Origin: Viridibacterium sp035456105
GTDB taxonomy: Bacteria > Pseudomonadota > Gammaproteobacteria > Burkholderiales > Rhodocyclaceae
Reading direction: 5' to 3'
DNA length: 64,000 nt
Assembly (NCBI GenBank): GCA_035456105.1
Contig: DATIDV010000051.1
Span: 62,001-126,000 of the forward strand
Shown here in pieces: positions 51,496-60,305 of the stretch (within the stretch, counting starts at the first letter, position 1; each line of letters begins with the position of its first letter). The translations under genes were made by a program, and so were the position numbers. The notes below the pieces were generated by a model. The model was given only the letters and a program-made list of their open reading frames with translations, did not search any database and was not told the DNA's origin.

Positions 51496-52626
51496 ATGTT
51501 CCGAATCATTCACGATATCAGCCAGATCCCCGCGCCCGCCTGGGACGCCTTACACGACGGCCAGCCTTTCGCGCGCCACGCCTTTCTCGCCGCCCTCGAA
51601 AGCTCCGGCAGCGTGGGCCCAGCCACGGGCTGGATACCTGCGCATGCCACGCTGTGGCAGGACGAAAATTTGATCGCCGCCGCCCCGCTCTACCTGAAAT
51701 CCCACTCCTGGGGCGAGTACGTGTTCGACTGGGCCTGGGCAGAGGCCTATGCACGCCACGGACAGAATTACTACCCCAAGTGGCTGTGCGCCGTACCCTT
51801 CTCTCCCGTGCCCGGCGCACGCCTGCTGGCACGCGACACCGCATCGCGCAGGGTCTTATTGCAAGCCATGCTAGAGCACTTCAAGCACAGCGGTCACAGC
51901 TCGTTTCATCTGCTGTTTCCCGATGAAAACCTGGAGGGCATACCGCCCCAACTGCTGCAACGCCACGGCGTGCAGTTCCACTGGCATAACAAGGGCTATC
52001 GTCACTTTGAGGACTTCCTCGCCAGCATGTCGCACGACAAGCGCAAGAAGATTCGTCAGGAGCGGCGCAAGGTTGCCGAATCGGGCTGCACGCTGGAAGT
52101 GCTCGAAGGCGTCGCCATCAAGGCTGAACACTGGGATTTCTTTTACCGCTGCTACGCCATGACCTACGCGCAACATGGCGGCTCACCCTATCTCACGCCG
52201 GATTTCTTCCTGCGCATCGGTGCAAAACTACCCGAAAATTGCGTGCTCTTGCTGGCGAGCCGTGAAGGCCGACCGATCGCCTCAAGCCTGCTGATCCGCG
52301 ATGACACGGCGCTCTATGGTCGTTACTGGGGGGCGTTGGAGCATGTCTCCTGCCTGCACTTCGAGGCCTGCTATTACACGCCCATCGAATACGCCATCGA
52401 ACAGAAACTGCAACGCTTCGAAGGCGGTGCGCAGGGCGAGCACAAGCTCGCACGCGGGCTGGACCCGACGCCCACGCAATCGCTGCACTGGATAGCCGAC
52501 GAGAACTTCCGCGAAGCGATCGCCCGCTTCCTGCAACGCGAGTCACTCGGCATGACGCAATATGTTAACGAACTCGGAGAGCACTCCGCCTATCGCAGCC
52601 GGGCCATGCCCGAGGAGCACAGCTGA
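51496..52626 (+). CDS. FemAB/GNAT-like acyltransferase (PF04339 type)
   Basis: A 376-residue protein of the peptidoglycan-related FemAB-like group. Typical stretches are WAWAEAYARHGQNYYPKWL near the middle of the N-terminal half, SHDKRKKIRQERRKV, and LYGRYWGALEHVSCLHFEACYY. The fold is a double GNAT domain that transfers an aminoacyl or acyl group. The real substrate is not known for this family. ATG 51496 lies 90 bases from the nadE start, on the other strand. Confidence 0.83.
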   Translation: MFRIIHDISQIPAPAWDALHDGQPFARHAFLAALESSGSVGPATGWIPAHATLWQDENLIAAAPLYLKSHSWGEYVFDWAWAEAYARHGQNYYPKWLCAVPFSPVPGARLLARDTASRRVLLQAMLEHFKHSGHSSFHLLFPDENLEGIPPQLLQRHGVQFHWHNKGYRHFEDFLASMSHDKRKKIRQERRKVAESGCTLEVLEGVAIKAEHWDFFYRCYAMTYAQHGGSPYLTPDFFLRIGAKLPENCVLLLASREGRPIASSLLIRDDTALYGRYWGALEHVSCLHFEACYYTPIEYAIEQKLQRFEGGAQGEHKLARGLDPTPTQSLHWIADENFREAIARFLQRESLGMTQYVNELGEHSAYRSRAMPEEHS

Positions 52627-52850
52627 AACCGGATTTACCCGTCATCAAGAAGATTGTCTGCCTGCCGTCAGCTCCACGACAGCCAGAGCCCTGAACATGT
52701 AGTCGGCATGTATTCTGCTTATCACGTCATAGGGGAAACCCCGAGACAGGCAAATGACATTCTGATGGTAGCGTGCCGCACAGGGAACGGGCGGACAGCA
52801 CAAGCCTTTCACGCAAACATGTTGGTCAATTTCATACGAGGAGCTTGACA

Positions 52851-54893
52851 ATGGATGTGCTTTGGTTTGCCTTGGGCAGTGCCCTGCTCGCCGTTCTGTA
52901 TGGTGTCCTCACGACGAAATGGATTCTTGCGCAACCCGCCGGCAATGCCCGCATGCAGGAGATTGCGCAAGCCATCCAGATTGGCGCCGCCGCTTACCTG
53001 AACCGCCAATACACAACCATCGGCGCCGTCGGCGCGGTGCTCTTCATCGTCATCGGTTTCATGCTGGGGTGGCCAACGGCCGTCGGTTTCGCCATCGGCG
53101 CCATCCTCTCCGGCGCAGCGGGTTACATCGGCATGAACGTCTCGGTACGAGCCAATGTACGCACGGCGGAAGCCGCCCGCACCGGCCTCCCGGAAGCATT
53201 CAATGTCGCCTTCCGCGGCGGCGCCATCACCGGCATGCTCGTCGCCGGCTTGGCCTTGCTGGGCGTAGTCGGTTACTACGCCTTCCTGCGGGGTAGCAAT
53301 GCGCTTGATGGTTCTTTGTCGGCGGCGCTCAAACCCCTGATCGGTCTGGCTTTCGGCGCCTCGTTGATCTCCATCTTCGCGCGTCTGGGCGGCGGCATCT
53401 TCACCAAGGGCGCGGACGTCGGCGCCGATCTCGTTGGCAAGGTCGAAGCCGGCATTCCCGAGGACGACCCACGCAACCCCGCCGTCATTGCCGACAATGT
53501 GGGCGACAACGTCGGCGACTGCGCGGGCATGGCAGCCGACCTGTTCGAGACCTACGCCGTCACCCTCATCGCGACGATGATTCTCGGCGTGCTGACACTG
53601 AAATCCTCTGTCGGCGTGTCCTACCCCCTCATGCTGGGCGCAACCGCCATCATCGCTTCCATCATCGGCTGCTTCTTCGTCAAGGTCTCGCCCGGCGGCA
53701 AGATCATGGCAGCGCTGTATCGTGGCCTCATCGTTGCCGGCCTGATCGCACTCGTCGCTTTCTACTTCGTGACACAGAAACTCATTCCGGACGACCTGCT
53801 CAACACCGCGCTCGGCATCCAAGGCGGCGCACAGATGCGGCTCTTCGGTGCCACCATCGTCGGTCTCGTCCTCACCGGCCTGATGGTGTGGATCACCGAG
53901 TACTACACGGGCACCGAATATGCGCCAGTGCGTCATGTCGCAGCAGCTTCGCAGACCGGCCACGGCACCAACATCATTGCCGGTCTTGGAGTGTCAATGA
54001 AGTCCACCGCCGGGCCGGTAATTGCCGTCTGCGTTGCCATCTGGGCTTCCTTCAACCTGGGTGGCCTGTATGGCATCGCCATCGCAGCAACCTCGATGCT
54101 ATCCATGACTGGCATCATCGTCGCGCTCGATGCCTACGGCCCGATCACAGACAATGCCGGCGGCATTGCCGAGATGTCAGAGCTACCCGACTCGGTGCGC
54201 GCCATCACCGACCCGCTGGATGCCGTCGGCAATACCACCAAGGCCGTCACGAAAGGCTACGCCATCGGCTCCGCCGGCCTTGCTGCACTGGTGCTGTTCG
54301 CCGACTACACGCACGCACTGGAAGCGCGCGGACTGCATCTGCAATTCGACCTGTCCGATCACATGGTCATCATCGGCCTATTCATCGGCGGTCTCGTGCC
54401 CTACCTGTTCGGCGCCATGGCAATGGAAGCCGTCGGCCGCGCGGCCGGTTCCGTTGTGGTCGAAGTGCGCCGCCAGTTCAAGGAGATCGCCGGCATCATG
54501 GAAGGCACGGCCAAGCCCGATTACTCACGCGCCGTCGATATGCTCACCAAGTCGGCCATCAAGGAAATGATGATCCCGTCCTTGTTACCCGTGCTGCTCC
54601 CCATCATTGTCGGCCTGCTGCTTGGCCCCAAGGCACTTGGCGGCATGTTGATGGGCACCATCGTCACTGGCCTGTTCGTCGCGATCTCGATGACTACCGG
54701 TGGCGGCGCGTGGGACAACGCCAAGAAGTACATCGAAGACGGTAACTTCGGCGGCAAGGGTTCGGAAACGCACAAGGCCGCCGTGACCGGCGACACTGTC
54801 GGCGACCCCTACAAGGACACTGCGGGCCCGGCCGTCAATCCGCTGATCAAGATCATCAACCTCGTTGCCTTGCTGATCGTGCCGCTGTTGTAA
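52851..54893 (+). CDS. hppA: Membrane-bound proton-pumping pyrophosphatase, K+-independent type
   Basis: A 680-residue integral membrane enzyme with about 16 transmembrane helices that pumps protons using pyrophosphate. The catalytic loop carries GGGIFTKGADVGADLVGKVE and the Asp-rich DNVGDNVGDCAGMAAD. The GNTTKAVTKG segment has Lys after GNTT, the residue that distinguishes K+-independent pumps (K+-dependent ones have Ala there), so K+ independence is inferred. The start ATG is preceded by GAGGAG. A strong terminator follows. Confidence 0.96.
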   Translation: MDVLWFALGSALLAVLYGVLTTKWILAQPAGNARMQEIAQAIQIGAAAYLNRQYTTIGAVGAVLFIVIGFMLGWPTAVGFAIGAILSGAAGYIGMNVSVRANVRTAEAARTGLPEAFNVAFRGGAITGMLVAGLALLGVVGYYAFLRGSNALDGSLSAALKPLIGLAFGASLISIFARLGGGIFTKGADVGADLVGKVEAGIPEDDPRNPAVIADNVGDNVGDCAGMAADLFETYAVTLIATMILGVLTLKSSVGVSYPLMLGATAIIASIIGCFFVKVSPGGKIMAALYRGLIVAGLIALVAFYFVTQKLIPDDLLNTALGIQGGAQMRLFGATIVGLVLTGLMVWITEYYTGTEYAPVRHVAAASQTGHGTNIIAGLGVSMKSTAGPVIAVCVAIWASFNLGGLYGIAIAATSMLSMTGIIVALDAYGPITDNAGGIAEMSELPDSVRAITDPLDAVGNTTKAVTKGYAIGSAGLAALVLFADYTHALEARGLHLQFDLSDHMVIIGLFIGGLVPYLFGAMAMEAVGRAAGSVVVEVRRQFKEIAGIMEGTAKPDYSRAVDMLTKSAIKEMMIPSLLPVLLPIIVGLLLGPKALGGMLMGTIVTGLFVAISMTTGGGAWDNAKKYIEDGNFGGKGSETHKAAVTGDTVGDPYKDTAGPAVNPLIKIINLVALLIVPLL

Positions 54894-54903
54894 TTCCAGG
54901 CGC

Positions 54904-54943
54904 AATAAAAAACCCGAAAGCCTGCGCTTTCGGGTTTTTTATT
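54904..54943 (+). terminator. Terminator after hppA
   Basis: A perfect 17-bp stem, 54904-54920 with 54927-54943, loop of six bases, ending in a T6 run. Confidence 0.95.
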
Positions 54944-55004
54944 CAGGCGTTCAGGATGCACACTAGCACTACTGCTTCAAGCCGCTTTGCTACAGGAGAG
55001 CCCT

Positions 55005-55286
55005 ATGGAACTGAACCGCTTCATCGTCATCGAATTTCTCGACGGCAAGAAAGAGTCTTTCTATTTTCCCCGCCAGGTCGACTCCGCCATGGCGCAAAAG
55101 CTGCGCATGGAGAACTTCCTGAAAGGTCAGTTCGTCATCATTCAGGTCGAAAACGAACTGCAGCTCTACCCCATCAGTGCAATCCGCTCGATACGCCTCT
55201 CGGGGCTTGAAGTAGACAAGCTGGAAGAGTTCGTCGGCTCCGCCCTGCCGATCTCGACAATCCGCGGAGCGGAGCAGAACTACTGA
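55005..55286 (+). CDS. Small hypothetical protein
   Basis: A 93-residue soluble protein (MELNRFIVIEFLDGKKESFYF...). It looks like a single small beta domain with hydrophobic strands (FVIIQVENELQLYPISAIRSIRL). I recognise no named family. AGGAG lies seven bases before the ATG. It sits alone between the hppA terminator and the convergent gltX gene, 30 bases away. Confidence 0.75.
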   Translation: MELNRFIVIEFLDGKKESFYFPRQVDSAMAQKLRMENFLKGQFVIIQVENELQLYPISAIRSIRLSGLEVDKLEEFVGSALPISTIRGAEQNY

Positions 55287-55316
55287 TTCATCTCCGCCCG
55301 CGCGACTAGCGGGTGA

Positions 55317-56708
55317 TCAGTCAGCAAGTCGTGCCAGCACGCGCTCGCGGCCGAGCACTTCCAGCACGGCGTCAATCGATGGTGTCTGGGGCACGCCAAG
55401 CAACTTCACCCGCAGCGGAATGGCGACCTGCGGCATCTTGATGCCAAGCTCCGTGCAAGTCTCTTTGATGGCAGCGCTCAATGAAGCCTTGTCCCAGGTA
55501 CAGCTTGCCAGTCGCGCACTCAAGGTAGCCAGCGTGCCACGCGCTGGAGCACCGAGGTGCTGCGTGGCAAGCTCTTCGCTGATAACGGGTTCAGCGTAGT
55601 AAGGCGCAACGCCGTCAGCAAGCTCCACCAGCGTCGAGGCGCGGTCGCGATACAGCGCGCACACCGCTGCCAGATCCGGCCCGCCCTTCGTATCGACACC
55701 ACGCACGGCCAGACGTGCCTGCACATCTGCGGCAAGCACTTCAGGCGTGGTCAGCTTGATGTAATGCGCATTCAACCACTTCAGTTTCTCGGTATTGAAC
55801 TGCGCAGCGGACGGCGTGATGTGATCGAGATCGAACCACTCCACGAACTGCTCGCGTGAAAAAACTTCGTCGTCGCCATGACTCCAGCCAAGGCGCGCGA
55901 GGTAGTTGATGACGGCTTCCTTCAAATAACCGTCCTCGTGATACTGCATGACACTCACGGCGCCGTGGCGCTTAGAGAGCTTGGTGCCGTCGTCGCCCAG
56001 AATCATTGAAAGATGCGCGTATTGCGGCACTTCAGCGCCAAGCGCCTTGAGGATGTTGATCTGGCGTGGCGTGTTGTTGACGTGGTCGTCGCCGCGAATG
56101 ACCTGGGTGATGCCCATGTCCCAGTCGTCCACCACGACGCAGAAATTGTAGGTCGGCGTGCCATCCGCGCGCGCAATGACAAGGTCATCCATCTCGGCAT
56201 TGGCGATTTCAATGCGACCCTTGACCAGATCGTCCCACGCCACCACACCATCCAGCGGATTCTTGAAACGGATCACGGGCTGGGCGCCAACAGGCACGGC
56301 AGGCAAGGTCTTGCCGTCGGCCGGCCGCCAGGTTCCGTCGTAACGCGGCTTCTCGCCACGCTGACGCTGAGCTTCGCGCATCGCGTCGAGTCCTGCCGGC
56401 GTGGTGTAGCAGTAATACGCCGTGCCAGCCTCCAGCATCTGCGCGATGACCGCCTTGTAGCGATCCATGCGCTGCATTTGATAGAACGGGCCTTCATCCC
56501 AGCCCAGATCCAGCCAGCTCATGCCGTCGAGAATGGCCTGTACCGCCTCGGGCGTGGAGCGCGCCACGTCCGTATCTTCAATGCGCAGGATGAATTGCCC
56601 ACCGTGCCGGCGCGCATACGCCCACGCAAACAGCGCGGTGCGCGCGCCGCCGATGTGAAGAAAACCAGTGGGGCTGGGGGCAAAACGGGTACGAACAGGC
56701 TTGCTCAT
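55317..56708 (-). CDS. gltX: Glutamyl-tRNA synthetase
   Basis: A 463-residue class I synthetase that charges tRNA-Glu. The ATP-binding motif is FLHIGGARTAL (HIGG variant) near the N-terminus and the KMSKS motif is KLSKRHG at about residue 245. The C-terminal helical anticodon-binding domain is complete. Because glnS is also present, this enzyme is probably discriminating. It is a common target of HipA-type kinases, such as the one encoded at 3.9-5.1 kb. Confidence 0.95.
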   Translation of the reverse strand: MSKPVRTRFAPSPTGFLHIGGARTALFAWAYARRHGGQFILRIEDTDVARSTPEAVQAILDGMSWLDLGWDEGPFYQMQRMDRYKAVIAQMLEAGTAYYCYTTPAGLDAMREAQRQRGEKPRYDGTWRPADGKTLPAVPVGAQPVIRFKNPLDGVVAWDDLVKGRIEIANAEMDDLVIARADGTPTYNFCVVVDDWDMGITQVIRGDDHVNNTPRQINILKALGAEVPQYAHLSMILGDDGTKLSKRHGAVSVMQYHEDGYLKEAVINYLARLGWSHGDDEVFSREQFVEWFDLDHITPSAAQFNTEKLKWLNAHYIKLTTPEVLAADVQARLAVRGVDTKGGPDLAAVCALYRDRASTLVELADGVAPYYAEPVISEELATQHLGAPARGTLATLSARLASCTWDKASLSAAIKETCTELGIKMPQVAIPLRVKLLGVPQTPSIDAVLEVLGRERVLARLAD

Positions 56709-56855
56709 GGGTCGCTGTGTCTGCAGAAATTCGGGAAGTCCGCATTTTACGGCATTCGCCCTTTGACGAACGCAGCTTGCCTCTCTATAATCCGGCCTCT
56801 CTCAAAGACAGCGCCTTGCGATCCACGCGCCATGTGATGTCTAGCGAGATGTTTC

Positions 56856-56931
56856 AGGCGGTTAGCTCAGTTGGTAGAGCACGTCCTTCACACGGACGGG
56901 GTCGTTGGTTCGAGTCCAATACCGCCTACCA
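56856..56931 (+). tRNA. tRNA-Val (anticodon CAC)
   Basis: A 76-nt tRNA. Acceptor AGGCGGT pairs with ACCGCCT, discriminator A, CCA encoded. The anticodon arm CGTCC-TTCACAC-GGACG has anticodon CAC, reading GUG. T arm TTGG-TTCGAGT-CCAA (with a flanking pair) is normal. Confidence 0.95.
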
Positions 56932-56940
56932 GATTCAAGA

Positions 56941-56966
56941 AAAAGGGACCCTCGGGTCCCTTTTTT
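56941..56966 (+). terminator. Terminator after tRNA-Val
   Basis: A GGGACC-CTCG-GGTCCC hairpin extended by A/T pairs and followed by T6, ten bases beyond the tRNA. Confidence 0.92.
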
Positions 56967-57065
56967 GTTGCTAGCTGCAGCTTGTAACTGGCTCAGTCCG
57001 TCGCGAACCAAGCTGACGACCGAAAAAATGGAGTGAAACGGCCTCATACCCGTCTCACCAATCTG

Positions 57066-57308
57066 CTAGCGCAGATCCCGAACACCCTTGCCGTCAGATT
57101 CTGCTGCGATTCGTGCAGCCTGGACTTCTTCGGCCCTTGCTTTCAGCCCGGCTTCCATCGCCCGTTTTCGCCAAAATCGGTATTGCCGCTGGCGCTCTGT
57201 GATTGCCACGGCTTCCACTGCTGCCCGCAAGCTCAATTGCTTCGAACGCAATTCCATCCGCGCACTGGCCTCTTCCAGCAAAACAGCTACTTCTAGCGTC
57301 GCAATCAA
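57066..57308 (-). CDS. Small helical hypothetical protein, doubtful
   Basis: An 80-residue frame starting with TTG, rich in Ala, Glu, Arg and Gln (LLEEASARMELRSKQLSL, FWRKRAMEAGLKARAEE), with the composition of a coiled coil. Its TTG overlaps the TGA of an upstream 26-codon frame (57306-57386, MPDEYARARG... on the same strand), which would allow coupling or a lost in-frame fusion by frameshift. No family recognised and no strong ribosome site. The rest of 56967-57533 holds no other gene; the pelA promoter should be at its right end. Confidence 0.4.
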   Translation of the reverse strand: MIATLEVAVLLEEASARMELRSKQLSLRAAVEAVAITERQRQYRFWRKRAMEAGLKARAEEVQAARIAAESDGKGVRDLR

Positions 57309-57533
57309 ACCCGATACTCGGCAGCGATTTGTGCGACAAGGCCATCGGGCACCATCCCGCGCGCCCTCGCGTATTCGTCCGGCATGGCCGGGTGGAGCAA
57401 GCTAAAAATGAGAAGTGGCAGTGCATGCACGATGCCCCCGCTCCGTTACCACCGGCAAATCCACAGTTGCGGTATCCGGTAGGCTGATGCAGTCTTGCGG
57501 CACAGACGGGATTTCACGGAAGGGATTTTGTCG

Positions 57534-60305
57534 ATGAACTGGTGCGCCCGGGTGCTTTGCGTCGGCCTGATACTGTTCGCTGCAAGCGTCGGCGCGGCAC
57601 AAGCGGCCTGGCACTCCATCGCGTTCCACTACGGCGCCAACGCGCCACTCGATGAGCTGCATGCGTTTGATATCGCAGTCGTGGACCCCGATCATGGCTT
57701 CGACCCCAGCGCCTACCGCACGCCGGGCAACGAACTTTTCGCTTATGTCAGCGTCGGGGAGGTCAACCCATCTCGTCCCTATGCCAGCCAGATTCTGCCC
57801 GCGTGGCGCCTGGCTACCAATCAGGCGTGGGGTTCCATCGTCATCGATCAGCGTCCGGCTGCGTGGCGCGAGTTTTTCTATGCCAAAGCCATCTCGCCAT
57901 TATGGGCGCGCGGCTATCGCGGCTTCTTTCTCGACACGCTGGACTCGTATCAGCTCGGCGGCAACCAGGCCGACCCCATCGCCCAGCAGGCCGGGCTCGT
58001 CGCGCTGATCAAGGGATTGCGCCAGCGCTTTCCCGGCATCCGCCTGATAGCCAATCGAGGTTTTGAACTGATGCCCGGACTGTCTGGCGACATCGAAGCC
58101 GTGGCGGCGGAATCGCTGTTCAGGGGTTGGGATGCGGCCAGTCGGAGCTATCGCGCAGTCCCCGAGCAGGATCGCGCGTGGCTGCTGGAAAAGCTCGGCG
58201 AAGTGAAGCGTCGCTATGGCATTCCCGTGATCGCGATCGACTACGTCTCACCCGACGACCGCGCGCTGGCACGCGAGACGGCACAGAAGATCCGTGAACT
58301 GGACATTGTCCCCTGGGTGGCCGACGGAGGCTTGGGCACATTGGGCGTGAGCAATGTGGAAGTGTTGCCGCGCCGCGTACTCATTGTGTTTGACAGCCGC
58401 GAATCGACCGGCATGCACTCGCGCTCGCCCCATCGTTATGTCGAAATGCTGCTGAACTATTTCGGCTACGTCGCCGACTATGCAGACGCCAATCGGCCGC
58501 TGCCTGAACCAGATCGCGGCAGCTATGCCGGCCTCATCGCCTGGTTCGACGGCCAGTTGCCGCCTGCCGCTGGCGCACGCTACGCGCGCTGGCTCGGCGC
58601 ACGCGTGGCGGAAGGCTGGCGCGTCGCGCTGTTCGACGACCCCGGTTTCGCGCCCACACCGGAAAATTTGTCACCGCTGGGTTTGAGCTCGGCTCAGTCA
58701 CCCGTCGGCCCGATTGCCATCACGCAGCGCACCGTCAATGTCGGCTACGAGCTGGAGCCGATGCCGCGCACCCGGACAGTTACGCGATTGCGGCTGGACA
58801 ACAGTGCGGGCACGAGCTGGTTGCGCCTGCACGACGCTCGCGGCGAGGTTTTCGATGGCGTCGGCATGACCCGCTGGGGCGGCTTCGTCTGGAATCCGTT
58901 CTCGGTCGTGGAGTACAACGGCACCTCGCGCTGGGTCGTGAATCCCTGGGAATTCCTGCGCCAGGCGCTGGCCCTGCCCGACTTGCCGGTACCCGATACA
59001 ACGAGCGATGCCGGGCGACGCATGCTCTTCGCGCACATGGATGGCGATGGCTTCCCCTCGCGCGCTGAATTCGCCGGCAGTCCGTACTGCTCGCAAGTCG
59101 TTTTCGATCAAATCCTCAAGCGCTACCCGACGGTGCCGCACACCATGTCGGTCATTGAAGGCGAGGTCTCGCCACAAGGTCTTTACCCGAAAGACAGCCC
59201 TGCGCTCGAGGCCATCGCGCGGCAGATGTTCGCCCTGCCCAATGTGGAGATCGCCAGCCACACGTTTTCGCACCCGTTCCGCTGGTCCAAAGTGGAGGCC
59301 CGCGATGCCAGCAGCGATGAGGATGCCGACTATCACCTGGACATCCCCAACTACATACCCTCGCTTGACCGTGAAATCGAAGGCTCGGTCGACTACATCC
59401 GCACCCGGCTGGCGCCTGCCGACAAACAAGTGCGCATCCTCCTATGGTCGGGAGACGCTGCGCCGACAGCCGGAGCGCTGGCGCATGTCAGGCGCGCAGG
59501 TTTGCTCAACATGAATGGCGGCAATACCACGGTCATGCAAGCCAACCCCAGCATCACGCACATCTCGCCGCTGGGGGCTCGCCTCGGGAGCAACTTCCAG
59601 GTGTTCGCGCCGATTGCCAATGAGAACGTTTACACCAATCTGTGGCGCGGCCCCTTCTATGGCTTCGAACACGTGACGGAGACCTTTTCCCTGACAGGCG
59701 AACCACGACGCATCAAGCCCATAGACATTTATTTCCATACCTTTTCGGCCAGCAAGCCGGCATCGCTCAAGGCATTGCAGAAAGCCTACGACTGGGCTCT
59801 GTCTCGCCCGGTACGGCCGGTATTTTCCTCGGAGTTCATGCAGATCGCCGACGCCTTCAATCACGTCGTACTCGCACGGGATGCGGCCGACGGCAGCGTG
59901 CGGGTGCGCAATGCCGGTGCCCTGCGCTCGCTGCGTGCGCCGCGCTCGCTCGGCGAACCCAACCTCGCGGCAAGTGAAGGGTTGGCCGGCTGGAGCGACG
60001 GGCCAGACGGCCGCTACCTGATCATGACTGCCGAGGAAGCGCGACTGCGTTTCGGTGCAAGCACGCTGCAACGGCCTTATCTTGTCGACGCCAATGCGCG
60101 CGTCATGCGCTGGCAATGGCAGGGCAACACCGTGCAAGGCGAGCTCGCAGGTCATGCGCCGGTCGAATTCACGCTGGCCAACGCCCAAGGCTGCGCAGTA
60201 CGCGTCAACCGCCAGGCTGTGACGGGCAGCCCTTCCGGGCAGCTCCTACGCTTCAAGCTCAACGATGCTGCGGCAACGCTCGACATTAGCTGTCGCGGCC
60301 GCTAA
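57534..60305 (+). CDS. pelA: PelA-like exopolysaccharide deacetylase/hydrolase
   Basis: A 923-residue periplasmic protein that processes Pel, the partly deacetylated N-acetylgalactosamine-rich polymer. A signal peptide (to about residue 27) precedes a glycoside-hydrolase domain of the GH114/GH166 type (YGANAPLDELHAFDIAVVDP..., YRGFFLDTLDSY). A middle domain follows around residues 285-390. The C-terminal deacetylase has the metal-binding HMDGDGF and ASHTFSHPF motifs. GGAAGGG lies ten bases before the ATG. The stop overlaps the start of pelB by 41 bases, so the two are coupled. Length agrees with PelA (about 950). Confidence 0.9.
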   Translation: MNWCARVLCVGLILFAASVGAAQAAWHSIAFHYGANAPLDELHAFDIAVVDPDHGFDPSAYRTPGNELFAYVSVGEVNPSRPYASQILPAWRLATNQAWGSIVIDQRPAAWREFFYAKAISPLWARGYRGFFLDTLDSYQLGGNQADPIAQQAGLVALIKGLRQRFPGIRLIANRGFELMPGLSGDIEAVAAESLFRGWDAASRSYRAVPEQDRAWLLEKLGEVKRRYGIPVIAIDYVSPDDRALARETAQKIRELDIVPWVADGGLGTLGVSNVEVLPRRVLIVFDSRESTGMHSRSPHRYVEMLLNYFGYVADYADANRPLPEPDRGSYAGLIAWFDGQLPPAAGARYARWLGARVAEGWRVALFDDPGFAPTPENLSPLGLSSAQSPVGPIAITQRTVNVGYELEPMPRTRTVTRLRLDNSAGTSWLRLHDARGEVFDGVGMTRWGGFVWNPFSVVEYNGTSRWVVNPWEFLRQALALPDLPVPDTTSDAGRRMLFAHMDGDGFPSRAEFAGSPYCSQVVFDQILKRYPTVPHTMSVIEGEVSPQGLYPKDSPALEAIARQMFALPNVEIASHTFSHPFRWSKVEARDASSDEDADYHLDIPNYIPSLDREIEGSVDYIRTRLAPADKQVRILLWSGDAAPTAGALAHVRRAGLLNMNGGNTTVMQANPSITHISPLGARLGSNFQVFAPIANENVYTNLWRGPFYGFEHVTETFSLTGEPRRIKPIDIYFHTFSASKPASLKALQKAYDWALSRPVRPVFSSEFMQIADAFNHVVLARDAADGSVRVRNAGALRSLRAPRSLGEPNLAASEGLAGWSDGPDGRYLIMTAEEARLRFGASTLQRPYLVDANARVMRWQWQGNTVQGELAGHAPVEFTLANAQGCAVRVNRQAVTGSPSGQLLRFKLNDAAATLDISCRGR

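Noticed and set aside
52809..53963. 384-codon reverse frame over hppA
   Set aside because: Shadow; its composition (Gly, Asp, Glu, Arg) mirrors the membrane-helix codons of hppA.
56717..56974. Open frames over tRNA-Val on both strands
   Set aside because: They translate the tRNA and its terminator; no protein feature is seen.
59442..60188. 248-codon reverse frame over pelA
   Set aside because: Shadow; pelA has signal peptide and deacetylase motifs.
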